Shown: positions 42,987-50,340 of the stretch, in pieces
Numbering within the stretch: position 1 is the stretch's first letter
How the letters are laid out: each line of letters starts with the position of its first letter
DNA from: Lentzea californiensis
GTDB taxonomy: Bacteria; Actinomycetota; Actinomycetes; Mycobacteriales; Pseudonocardiaceae
Assembly: GCF_024648825.1 (NCBI RefSeq)
Contig: NZ_JANBBE010000006.1
Coordinates: forward strand, 434,001-498,000
DNA length: 64,000 bases
Direction: 5' to 3'
Notes under the pieces: generated by a model
What the model saw: the letters and a program-made list of their open reading frames with translations, nothing else
The model's database searches: none
Told to the model about the DNA's origin: nothing
Made by a program: the position numbers and the translations under genes

Positions 42987-44021
42987 TCAGGACTCGAAGG
43001 CGGTCGGCAGGTAGCGGTCGACGTTGTCCTTGGTGACGACCGGTGCGTAGAGCTGGACCTGCCGGGGGACCTCCACCTCGACCAGGTCGCCGAGGGCCTT
43101 GCCCTGCACGGCCAGCCGCGCGAGCCGGATGCCGTCGGCACCCTGGGTGGACGGGTAGATCACGGTCGCCTTGTGCGGGCCGTTGTCCGCCTTGATCTCG
43201 CGCATCACGTTGGCCGAACCCGCGCCGCCGACCATGAAGAACTCGCTGCGGCCGGAGTTCTTGATGGCGGCGGTGACGCCGACACCCTGGTCGTCGTCGT
43301 GGTTCCACAGGGCGTCGATCTTGGGTGCGGCCTGCAGCAGGTTCGCGGCGGCCCGCTCACCGCTCTCCACGGTGAACTCGGCGGCGACGCGGTTGCCGAC
43401 CTTCAGCCCGCAGCCCGCGAGCGCCTCGGCGAAGCCCTTGCTGCGGTCCTGCGTCAGCGGCAGCGAGTCGATGCCGGCGATCTCCGCGACCACGGAGCCC
43501 GGCTTGTCCTTGAGCCGCTCGCAGACGTACGTGCCGGCGGACACGCCCATGCCGTAGTTGTCGCCGAGCACGGTGGACCGCGCGGCGAACGGGCTGTCGA
43601 ACTGGCGGTCGACGTTGATCACGGTGATGCCGGCCTTCATGGCCTTCAGCGCGACCGGGGTGAGCGCCGCGCCGTCGAACGGCAGCAGGACGATCGCGTC
43701 CACCTTGTCGTTGATGAACGTCTCGACCTGGCTGATCTGGAGGTTGGGGTCGTTGGTGCCCTCGACGACGCGCAGCTCGACGTCGGAGTACTTGCCGGCC
43801 TCCTTCTTGGCGGCGTCGGTGATCGCGGCCATCCAGCCGTGGTCGGCGGCCGGTGCGGAGAAGCCGATGACGACCTTCTTGCCCGGCTCGTCGTTGGCGA
43901 CCTTCACACCGCCGCCCTGGTTCCCGCCGCCCTGGGGCTCGGGGGTGTTGCCCGTGCACGCGGTGAGCGCGACGCCGAGTGTCAGCACGGCGGCGAATCG
44001 GACGACTCTCTTGTGTTGCAT
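42987..44021 (-). CDS. Sugar-binding lipoprotein (ribose/inositol-type, CUT2)
   Basis: 344 residues. Lipobox LTAC with Cys22. A periplasmic-binding fold of the RbsB group: VVIGFSAPAADHGWMAAITD, AIVLLPFDGAALTPVALKAM, TVINVDRQFDSP, GIDSLPLTQDRSKGFAEAL, and IDALWNHDDDQGVGV. Ligands in this group are pentoses, inositol, galactose or similar. Partner of the RbsC-type permease and RbsA-type ATPase upstream. Confidence 0.9.
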   Translation of the reverse strand: MQHKRVVRFAAVLTLGVALTACTGNTPEPQGGGNQGGGVKVANDEPGKKVVIGFSAPAADHGWMAAITDAAKKEAGKYSDVELRVVEGTNDPNLQISQVETFINDKVDAIVLLPFDGAALTPVALKAMKAGITVINVDRQFDSPFAARSTVLGDNYGMGVSAGTYVCERLKDKPGSVVAEIAGIDSLPLTQDRSKGFAEALAGCGLKVGNRVAAEFTVESGERAAANLLQAAPKIDALWNHDDDQGVGVTAAIKNSGRSEFFMVGGAGSANVMREIKADNGPHKATVIYPSTQGADGIRLARLAVQGKALGDLVEVEVPRQVQLYAPVVTKDNVDRYLPTAFES

Positions 44022-44063
44022 GGGTTTCTATCTCCTCGGAGTGCGGCGGTGGTGGTCGCGGCC

Positions 44064-45086
44064 TCAAGCGCCGCTGCGTCGGGCGAGCCGCTGCTGGAGG
44101 AGGACGGCGACCACGATGATCGCGCCCTTCGCGACGGCCTGGGCGGAGATGGAGAGGTTGTTGAGCGTGAAGACGTTCGACAGCGTGGTGAAGATCAGGA
44201 CGCCGAAGACGGTGCCCGCGATCGTGCCGCGCCCGCCGGACAACAGCGTGCCGCCGATGACGACCGCGGCGATCGCGTCGAGTTCGTACAGACCGCCGTG
44301 GGTCGCGCTGCCGGTCGTGGTGCGGGCGATGAGCATGACGGCGGCGAGCCCGCAGCACAGGCCGAGCAGCGAGTAGAGCATCACGGTGTGGCGCCGCACG
44401 TTGATGCCGGCGAGGCGCGCCGCCTCCGGGTTGCCGCCGACGGCGAACGTCCGCCGCCCGAACGTGGTGCGGTTGAGCAGCACCCACCCGCCCACGGCGA
44501 CGAGTGCGAAGATCACCACGAGCACCGGCACCCCCAGCACCGACGCGTCGAAGAACGCGGCGAAGCCCGGCACGTTCACGATCTGCGTCTTGCGGTTGGA
44601 GAGGATCTCGGCGAGACCGCGGGCGGCGGCCAGGCTCGCCAGCGTCGCGATGAACGCCACGACCCGGCCGTAGGCGATGAGCGCGCCGTTGACCAGTCCG
44701 CACGCGCCGCCCACCAGCAACGCGGTGAACACCATGACGATCCAGTGCGTGTCGTTCGCTATCCCCTGCGTGGCAAGGGTCGTGGCCCACACCGAGGAGA
44801 GCGCGACGATCGCGCCCACAGACAGGTCGATGCCGCCGCCGGTGATCACGAACGTCATGCCGATGCTCACGACGCCGATCACCGCCGCGAGCCGCAGGAT
44901 GGTGAGCAGGTTGTCGACGTCGGCGAACCGGTCGCCGGCGGTGACCACACCGCCGACGCACAACAGGACCAGTGCGACCACGAGACCGGTGTTGCGCCCG
45001 GCCGCGGAGCCGAGCAGCGCCGAGATGCCGGACTCCTTCGCGACCGGTGTTCTCTGCTGCGTGGGCACGGCGGTGTCCTCGCTCAT
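44064..45086 (-). CDS. CUT2 sugar ABC transporter permease (RbsC-type)
   Basis: 340 residues, about eight to ten membrane spans. Signature segments: GMTFVITGGGIDLSVGAIVA and VIGGTLLSGGRGTIAGTVFG, both diagnostic for RbsC/XylH-type permeases. The ATG at 45086 overlaps the ATPase stop by four bases. Confidence 0.92.
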   Translation of the reverse strand: MSEDTAVPTQQRTPVAKESGISALLGSAAGRNTGLVVALVLLCVGGVVTAGDRFADVDNLLTILRLAAVIGVVSIGMTFVITGGGIDLSVGAIVALSSVWATTLATQGIANDTHWIVMVFTALLVGGACGLVNGALIAYGRVVAFIATLASLAAARGLAEILSNRKTQIVNVPGFAAFFDASVLGVPVLVVIFALVAVGGWVLLNRTTFGRRTFAVGGNPEAARLAGINVRRHTVMLYSLLGLCCGLAAVMLIARTTTGSATHGGLYELDAIAAVVIGGTLLSGGRGTIAGTVFGVLIFTTLSNVFTLNNLSISAQAVAKGAIIVVAVLLQQRLARRSGA

Positions 45087-46606
45087 GCTGGCTGTCCTTC
45101 CATGACCAGGTCGAGGACCCGGGACTCGTCGATCTCGTCGGCCGGGCCGTCGTGGACCACCCGGCCCTCGCGCACCACCAGGACCCGGTCGGCCAGGCCC
45201 AGGACCTCCTCGACGTCGCTGGACACGACAACCACGGCGACACCGGAGTCGGCCAGCTGACGGACGAGTTCGTAGATCTCGCTGCGCGCACCCACGTCCA
45301 CGCCACGGGTGGGTTCGTCCAGCAGCAGCACCCGGCACTCCCGCAGCAACCACCGCGCGAGCACGACCTTCTGCTGGTTGCCCCCGGACAGTCCGCGCAC
45401 CAGGCGGTCGACGCCGGCGGGCCGGACGTCCAGCGCCTCGGTCAGCTGGCTCGAGCGGACCCGTTCGGCGCGGTCGTCCAGGAACCCGAACTTCGCGAAC
45501 GACGACATCGAGGAGACGGTGATGTTGCGGTACACGGCTTGATCGAGGAGCAGGCCCTGGCTCTTGCGCTCCTCGGGGCACAACCCCATCCCCGCGCGGA
45601 CGGCGGCGCCTACGCTTCCTCGTCGCAGGCGCCTGCCGTCGACCTCCACGGTGCCTTCGGCCGCCTTGCGCGCGCCGTAGACGGTCTCCAGGATCTCCGA
45701 GCGGCCGGATCCCACGAGACCCGCGAGCCCGACCACCTCACCGGCGCGGACCGTGAGGTCCACGCCGGCGAAGCGGTCGCCGTCGGCCAGTCCGCGCACC
45801 ACCAGCACCTCGGGTGCGGCCGGGTCGAGAGGTGACCGCTGCGGGTACACGTTGTCCAGCACCCGCCCGGTCATCAACGAGATCAGCTCCGAGGTCTTCA
45901 CCTCGCGGGCGGGCAGACCCGTCGCGACCGTGCGGCCGTCCTTGAGGACGGTCACCCGGTCGCCGATCTCCCTGATCTCGGCCAGCCGGTGCGAAATGTA
46001 GATCACCGCCACCCCCTGGGCGGTGAGCTCCCTGATGACGCCGAACAGGACCCGCACCTCGTCCGGGTCCAGCACGGCCGACGGCTCGTCCATGATCAGC
46101 AGCTGCCCGTCCAGCGACAGCGCCCGCGCCATGCTGACGACCTGCTGGTGCGCCACGGACAACCGGCCGACATCGCGGTCGGGCGAGATGTCCCTGTGTC
46201 CCAGGCGATCGAGCAGCGCGCGGGTCCTGCGGCGCGCCTCTGCCCGCCGGCTGAACCCCGCCGTGGACAGTTCGTGACCGAGGAACACGTTGTCGGCCAC
46301 CGACAAGCCGGCCACGAGGTCGAGCTCCTGGTAGATGGCGGCCACACCGCTGCGCATCGCGGCCGTCGGGTCGCCGAACTCCACGACCTCGCCCCGCCAG
46401 CGGATCTCGCCCTCGTCGGGGCGGTGCGCACCGGACAGCACCTTGATCAGCGTCGACTTGCCGGCGCCGTTCTGCCCGAGCAGGCAGTGGACCTCCCCCG
46501 CGCGGACGTCGAAGTCCACACCTCCCAGCGCGGTCACACCGGGAAAGCGCTTCACCAGCCCCTGCACGGACAGCAGCGCGTTCGCACGCGCGGGCGAGCT
46601 CACCAT
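45083..46606 (-). CDS. CUT2 sugar ABC transporter ATPase (two-domain, RbsA-type)
   Basis: 507 residues with two fused ATPase domains. First: Walker A GQNGAGKST at 44-52, signature LSVAHQQVVS, Walker B LLIMDEPSAVLD. Second: altered Walker A GLVGSGRSE, signature LSGGNQQKVVLAR, Walker B LLLDEPTRGVDVG. The degenerate second Walker A is normal for this subfamily. First gene of the sugar operon; the promoter should be in the 210-base gap before 46817. Confidence 0.92.
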   Translation of the reverse strand: MVSSPARANALLSVQGLVKRFPGVTALGGVDFDVRAGEVHCLLGQNGAGKSTLIKVLSGAHRPDEGEIRWRGEVVEFGDPTAAMRSGVAAIYQELDLVAGLSVADNVFLGHELSTAGFSRRAEARRRTRALLDRLGHRDISPDRDVGRLSVAHQQVVSMARALSLDGQLLIMDEPSAVLDPDEVRVLFGVIRELTAQGVAVIYISHRLAEIREIGDRVTVLKDGRTVATGLPAREVKTSELISLMTGRVLDNVYPQRSPLDPAAPEVLVVRGLADGDRFAGVDLTVRAGEVVGLAGLVGSGRSEILETVYGARKAAEGTVEVDGRRLRRGSVGAAVRAGMGLCPEERKSQGLLLDQAVYRNITVSSMSSFAKFGFLDDRAERVRSSQLTEALDVRPAGVDRLVRGLSGGNQQKVVLARWLLRECRVLLLDEPTRGVDVGARSEIYELVRQLADSGVAVVVVSSDVEEVLGLADRVLVVREGRVVHDGPADEIDESRVLDLVMEGQPA

Positions 46607-46816
46607 CGAGTCCTCCGGGGGGCTCCGGCAACCGTTGTGCCAGAAGGGAATTCGGTCTTACCGGAATGACGCTAATGAGACGTCCCACCTGCGACAAGGT
46701 GGTCGGGGTGGCACATATCGGCCAAGTTTTCCCTTGACCGGCGCCTCCACGAGGTCGCCACGTGCAGCCGAACGGACTCCTGTCGCCGACGGCCGCCCGC
46801 AGGTAGCGTCCCGGGC

Positions 46817-48085
46817 ATGAGACGACTGCTCAGCGTCGCGTTGTCGTTCCTCCTCGTGTCCGTCGTCGCGCAGCCCGCGGCGGCCACCGGTGGCGATCGG
46901 CCGTTGCCCGGCTACACGATCGTCAACCCGCCTCTCGCCCCGGCACTGGTCGGTGGCAAGCCGACGAAGGTCCTGCAGGGCGTGCACAGCCACGCCGGCT
47001 ACGTCATCGAGGTGCCGCCGCGCTGGAACGGCCGGCTCGCGATGTGGGCGCACGGCTATCGGGGTGACGGCAAGGTCCTCACCGTCGACGCTCCGCCGTT
47101 CGGCCTACGGCAGCGCTGGCTCGACGAGGGCTACGCGTGGGCCGCGTCCTCCTACTACAGCAACGCCTACGACGTCCGGGCCGGTGTCACGACGACCCGT
47201 GAGCTCGCCACGTTGTTCGCGCGGAAGGTGCAGCGGCCCTCGAAGGTGTTCCTGGCCGGTGCGTCCATGGGCGGGCACGTCATCGCCCGTTCGCTGGAGC
47301 AGTACCCGGGGTTCTACACGGGCGCGTTGCCCATGTGCGGGGTGCTGGGCGACCACGAGCTGTTCGACTACTTCCTGAGCTACCACCTCGTCGCGCAGGC
47401 GTTGACCGGCATCAAGGCCTATCCCCTTCCGCCGGACTACGCGACCGTCGTGGTGCCCGAGATCAAGGAAGCGCTGGCCGGGCGTGACGACCAGTTCAAG
47501 GCCGTCGTCGCCACCCTGTCCGGCGGCGCCCGGCCCGGCACCGAGGCGGCCTACGCCTACTGGAAGGACTTCCTGTTCGGGCTGGTCACCAACTCCTCCA
47601 GCACCAGCCTCGCGGAGAACCCGCTGCAGATCGCCACGAACCTCACCACCCGCTACCGGCCCAACTCGCCGGTGGACGTCGACGCGGCCGTGCAACGGGT
47701 CCGGGCCGCCAACCCCGTCGCTCGTCACACCTGGGCGCTCACGCAGATCCCTGCCGTGCAGGGCCTGCCGAGTGCTCCCGTCGTGTCGCTGCACGGGATC
47801 GGCGACCTGTTCGTGCCGTTCTCGATGGAGCAGGACTACCGCGACGACGCCGCCCGCTTCGGCCGCACCCACCTGCTGGTGCAGCGCGCCATCCGCACGG
47901 TCGACCACTGCGAGTTCTCCCCCGCCGAGGCCGGGACCGCGTGGCGCGACCTGACCACGTGGGTGGACCGGGGCAAGCGGCCGGCCGGTGACGACGTGCG
48001 CCGCACGGACGACCCGCGGTTCGGCTGCCGGTTCAGCGACCGGCAGGCCACCGGCGGCACCAGGGCGTTCTTCCCCGCCTGCTGA
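46817..48085 (+). CDS. Secreted alpha/beta hydrolase
   Basis: 422 residues. Signal peptide to about residue 23 (LSFLLVSVVAQPAAA). Nucleophile Ser150 in FLAGASMGGHVIAR, acid Asp in HGIGDLFVPFSMEQ, and His in TVDHCEFS. The size and the large helical insert after the nucleophile suggest a tannase-like or polyester-degrading secreted esterase, but I cannot pick one. C-terminal Cys pair probably forms a disulfide. Divergent from the CUT2 operon and closed by a hairpin. Confidence 0.82.
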   Translation: MRRLLSVALSFLLVSVVAQPAAATGGDRPLPGYTIVNPPLAPALVGGKPTKVLQGVHSHAGYVIEVPPRWNGRLAMWAHGYRGDGKVLTVDAPPFGLRQRWLDEGYAWAASSYYSNAYDVRAGVTTTRELATLFARKVQRPSKVFLAGASMGGHVIARSLEQYPGFYTGALPMCGVLGDHELFDYFLSYHLVAQALTGIKAYPLPPDYATVVVPEIKEALAGRDDQFKAVVATLSGGARPGTEAAYAYWKDFLFGLVTNSSSTSLAENPLQIATNLTTRYRPNSPVDVDAAVQRVRAANPVARHTWALTQIPAVQGLPSAPVVSLHGIGDLFVPFSMEQDYRDDAARFGRTHLLVQRAIRTVDHCEFSPAEAGTAWRDLTTWVDRGKRPAGDDVRRTDDPRFGCRFSDRQATGGTRAFFPAC

Positions 48086-48092
48086 ACGGCGC

Positions 48093-48126
48093 CCGCCTGA
48101 CCGAGCCTCAGGGCTTGGTCAGGCGG
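48093..48126. terminator. Bidirectional terminator hairpin
   Basis: 15-bp stem (one G-T pair) with loop TCAG; the right arm lies within the last codons of the convergent nuclease-like gene. Confidence 0.8.
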
Positions 48127-48914
48127 ACCAGGAACGCGGGGTGGTCGGTGTAGCGCATCGAGTACTCCTGCGTGCTGACGAACGCGAGGTCGTTCGAGAA
48201 CACGACGTGCTGCACGCTGCCGTCGCCCTTGCGGACATGGCCGGGCGGGACGCAGTTCTGGGCGTTCTCCGGGTCGGAGGTGTCGTACTCCAGGTTGAAG
48301 TCGCCGCCGGCGACCGTCCGGCCGGTGAACCCCTCCGCGGCCCTGATCTGCGGGATCACGTCGAACAGCAAGGACCGGCACTGGGCGAGCGCGACCGGTT
48401 CGCTGGACGCCGACAGGTGCGTCGTGCAGCCCAGGTGGTGACCGATCGCGTACACGCACGCGTAGGTCCGCTGCTCGTTGCCGGTGTCCTGGCTCGTGTA
48501 CCTGCCGGTCCACGTCTTCACGCCCTGGTAGGCCGCCGCCGGCACGCGGCCGATCACCGCGTTGCCGTAGTCCTGGCCGTTGGTGCACTTCACCGGCGTG
48601 CCGGTGTCCTTCCTCAGCGCGGGCGCGAAGAACTGGTGGATCCGGTCGCCCGGCCAGGCCGTGAGCATCGACGGCACCAGGCGGTCCGCCAGGTCGTTGC
48701 GGCAGATCTCGTTCAGCGTCACGAGGTCCGGTCGCAGGCGGACGATCAGGTCACCGGCCTCGGGGACCGAACGGCCCTGCTGGTAGCAGCCGGCGATCCC
48801 GCTGTTGCACAGGTTCAGCTGGAGCTCCCAGAACCGTTCGGCCGCCGCCGCGCTCTGCGCGGGGACCACCACGCTCGCCAGCACCGCGAGTGCCGCCGTC
48901 ATCAGCTTCAACAT
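48108..48914 (-). CDS. Secreted endonuclease/exonuclease/phosphatase-fold protein
   Basis: 268 residues with a signal peptide (cut near SAAAAE). EEP-fold motifs: LQLNLCNSG at the start, LVTLNEICRNDLAD with the metal-binding Glu, TVAGGDFNLEYD with Asp and Asn, and YTDHPAFLV with the terminal Asp-His. Several cysteines suggest extracellular disulfides. It could be a DNase, phosphodiesterase or sphingomyelinase-like enzyme; the fold alone does not decide. Confidence 0.83.
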   Translation of the reverse strand: MLKLMTAALAVLASVVVPAQSAAAAERFWELQLNLCNSGIAGCYQQGRSVPEAGDLIVRLRPDLVTLNEICRNDLADRLVPSMLTAWPGDRIHQFFAPALRKDTGTPVKCTNGQDYGNAVIGRVPAAAYQGVKTWTGRYTSQDTGNEQRTYACVYAIGHHLGCTTHLSASSEPVALAQCRSLLFDVIPQIRAAEGFTGRTVAGGDFNLEYDTSDPENAQNCVPPGHVRKGDGSVQHVVFSNDLAFVSTQEYSMRYTDHPAFLVRLTKP

Positions 48915-48951
48915 CAGACGACCGTAGGGATCTCACCCTCGGAACCGACAC

Positions 48952-48973
48952 CAATTGCACGACGATGCAATTG
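48952..48973. promoter_or_regulatory. Inverted repeat between nuclease-like and ketosynthase genes
   Basis: CAATTGCA, 6-base loop, TGCAATTG: perfect 8-bp arms in the 59-base gap. No T-run and AT-rich arms, so an operator for the nuclease-like gene is more likely than a terminator. Confidence 0.5.
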
Positions 48974-50134
48974 CTAGGCCGGTGGCGCCAGCACCACCAC
49001 CGAGTTGTGGCCGCCCATGCCGAGCGACGACTTGACCGTGAGCCCGCCGCGCAACGGCGTCGGCCCGTCCAGCAGCCGCGGATGTGCCGGTGCGACGACC
49101 GGTGATGCCGGGATCGTCCCCGTGTCGTAGGCCATCGCCGTCACCGCGACCTCGATCGCCGACGCCGCGCCCTGGCAGTGCCCGGTCAGCGGTTTCACGG
49201 AGTAGATGCCGGTGTCCGGGCCGAAGAGCTGGTCCAGCACCGCCGCTTCGGCGGTGTCGCACTGCGCGGTGCCCGGGCCGTGCGCGTTCAGGTAGCGCAC
49301 GTCGGCCGCGCTGACCCCGGCGTTGTCGAGCGCGTCGGTGAAGCAGGCGGTGACCTGGTCGAGCCGCGGGTCGATCGACGTCACGTGGTACGCGTCGTGG
49401 GACATCGCGCCACCGAGGGTGAGGGCGTAGGGGTTGACCGCGTTTCGCGAAAGGACGAACGCCACCGACGCCTCGCCCATCACGAAGCCCCTGCTGCCCT
49501 CCTGGAACGGGCGGCACGCGTCGAGCGGCTCCGCGTCCACGATGGCCACTCCCAGCCGGACGAAGTGGGAGACGTTCTCCGGGGTGAGCGACAGATCTGT
49601 CGCGACGAACACGACGTCGTCGACGATTCCCGCGTCCAGCCACGCCTTCGCCGTGATCAGTCCGGCGTTGCCGGACGCGCACATGGCCGAGACGTTCATG
49701 GCGGGACCGTGGAAACCGTATTCCTGCATGAACGTCGACATCGGTGTGGACGGCATCAACGCCAAGTAGTCGTGCACGGGTAACTCGCCACCGCGCGTGA
49801 CGTAGAAGTCGCGCCACAGGTCGACCTCGCCCAGCACGACCGCGTGCAGCAGGCCGACCCTCCGGCCGGGACGCCAGCCGCGAGCGCCCGCGTCGTCGAT
49901 CGCCTCCCTGGCGGCGGCTCGCATGGCACGCGCGAACCGGCTCGGCCCGTCGACCGGGTCACCGCCCTGCGCGACGTACGCGGCCCAGACGGTGTCGCCC
50001 GGGAACCGGTTCAGTTCCGGGACGATCGACGCGGCGGGTTTGCCGCTCATCAGTCCCTCCCAGAGCGACCGGCGGTTCCACCCGTACGCGCTGACCACGC
50101 CGATTCCACAAATGCCCATGCTTCGCGCGACCAT
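48974..50134 (-). CDS. Orphan beta-ketoacyl synthase (KAS-like)
   Basis: 386 residues from the ATG at 50134, which has GGGGGAT 7 bases upstream; a GTG at 50164 adds 10 residues. Thiolase fold with the Cys-His-His triad: Cys152 in NVSAMCASGNAGL, His285 in LNAHGPGTAQ, His319 in KPLTGHCQGAA. The usual DTACSSS is replaced by SAMCASG. It has no acyl carrier protein or chain-length partner nearby, so it is not a type II PKS minimal set. It could condense acyl groups in a small pathway or have lost that role. Confidence 0.82.
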   Translation of the reverse strand: MVARSMGICGIGVVSAYGWNRRSLWEGLMSGKPAASIVPELNRFPGDTVWAAYVAQGGDPVDGPSRFARAMRAAAREAIDDAGARGWRPGRRVGLLHAVVLGEVDLWRDFYVTRGGELPVHDYLALMPSTPMSTFMQEYGFHGPAMNVSAMCASGNAGLITAKAWLDAGIVDDVVFVATDLSLTPENVSHFVRLGVAIVDAEPLDACRPFQEGSRGFVMGEASVAFVLSRNAVNPYALTLGGAMSHDAYHVTSIDPRLDQVTACFTDALDNAGVSAADVRYLNAHGPGTAQCDTAEAAVLDQLFGPDTGIYSVKPLTGHCQGAASAIEVAVTAMAYDTGTIPASPVVAPAHPRLLDGPTPLRGGLTVKSSLGMGGHNSVVVLAPPA

Positions 50135-50216
50135 ATCCAGATCCCCCAGACTGAGGGCCGACACCTCTTCGGGAAAGGATAACGGTGTAAACCGGCTTGC
50201 GAAATGCCACCCGGCC

Positions 50217-50229
50217 GTCCACAGTGGAC
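50217..50229. repeat. Recurrent palindrome GTCCACAGTGGAC
   Basis: 13-bp palindrome in the divergent gap 50165-50340 that holds the promoters of the ketosynthase and PAS-GGDEF-EAL genes. The same core TCCAC(A/T)GTGGA recurs at 5217-5229, 5423-5435, 14908-14920, 62254-62266 and 63068-63080, all inside genes. Confidence 0.7.
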
Positions 50230-50340
50230 TGTCAGAACCGAACCCTGATCATCGGGCGGTCCCGCCGACCGGATATAACGGCTCACCATGTTCACGCCAG
50301 GCGGATGCGGCTCTGGTCGAGTGTGTAGTAGGACTTCACA

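Noticed and set aside
48974..50134. Minimal type II PKS ketosynthase
   Set aside because: No chain-length factor, acyl carrier protein or cyclase lies beside it, and the nucleophile context differs from DTACSSS.
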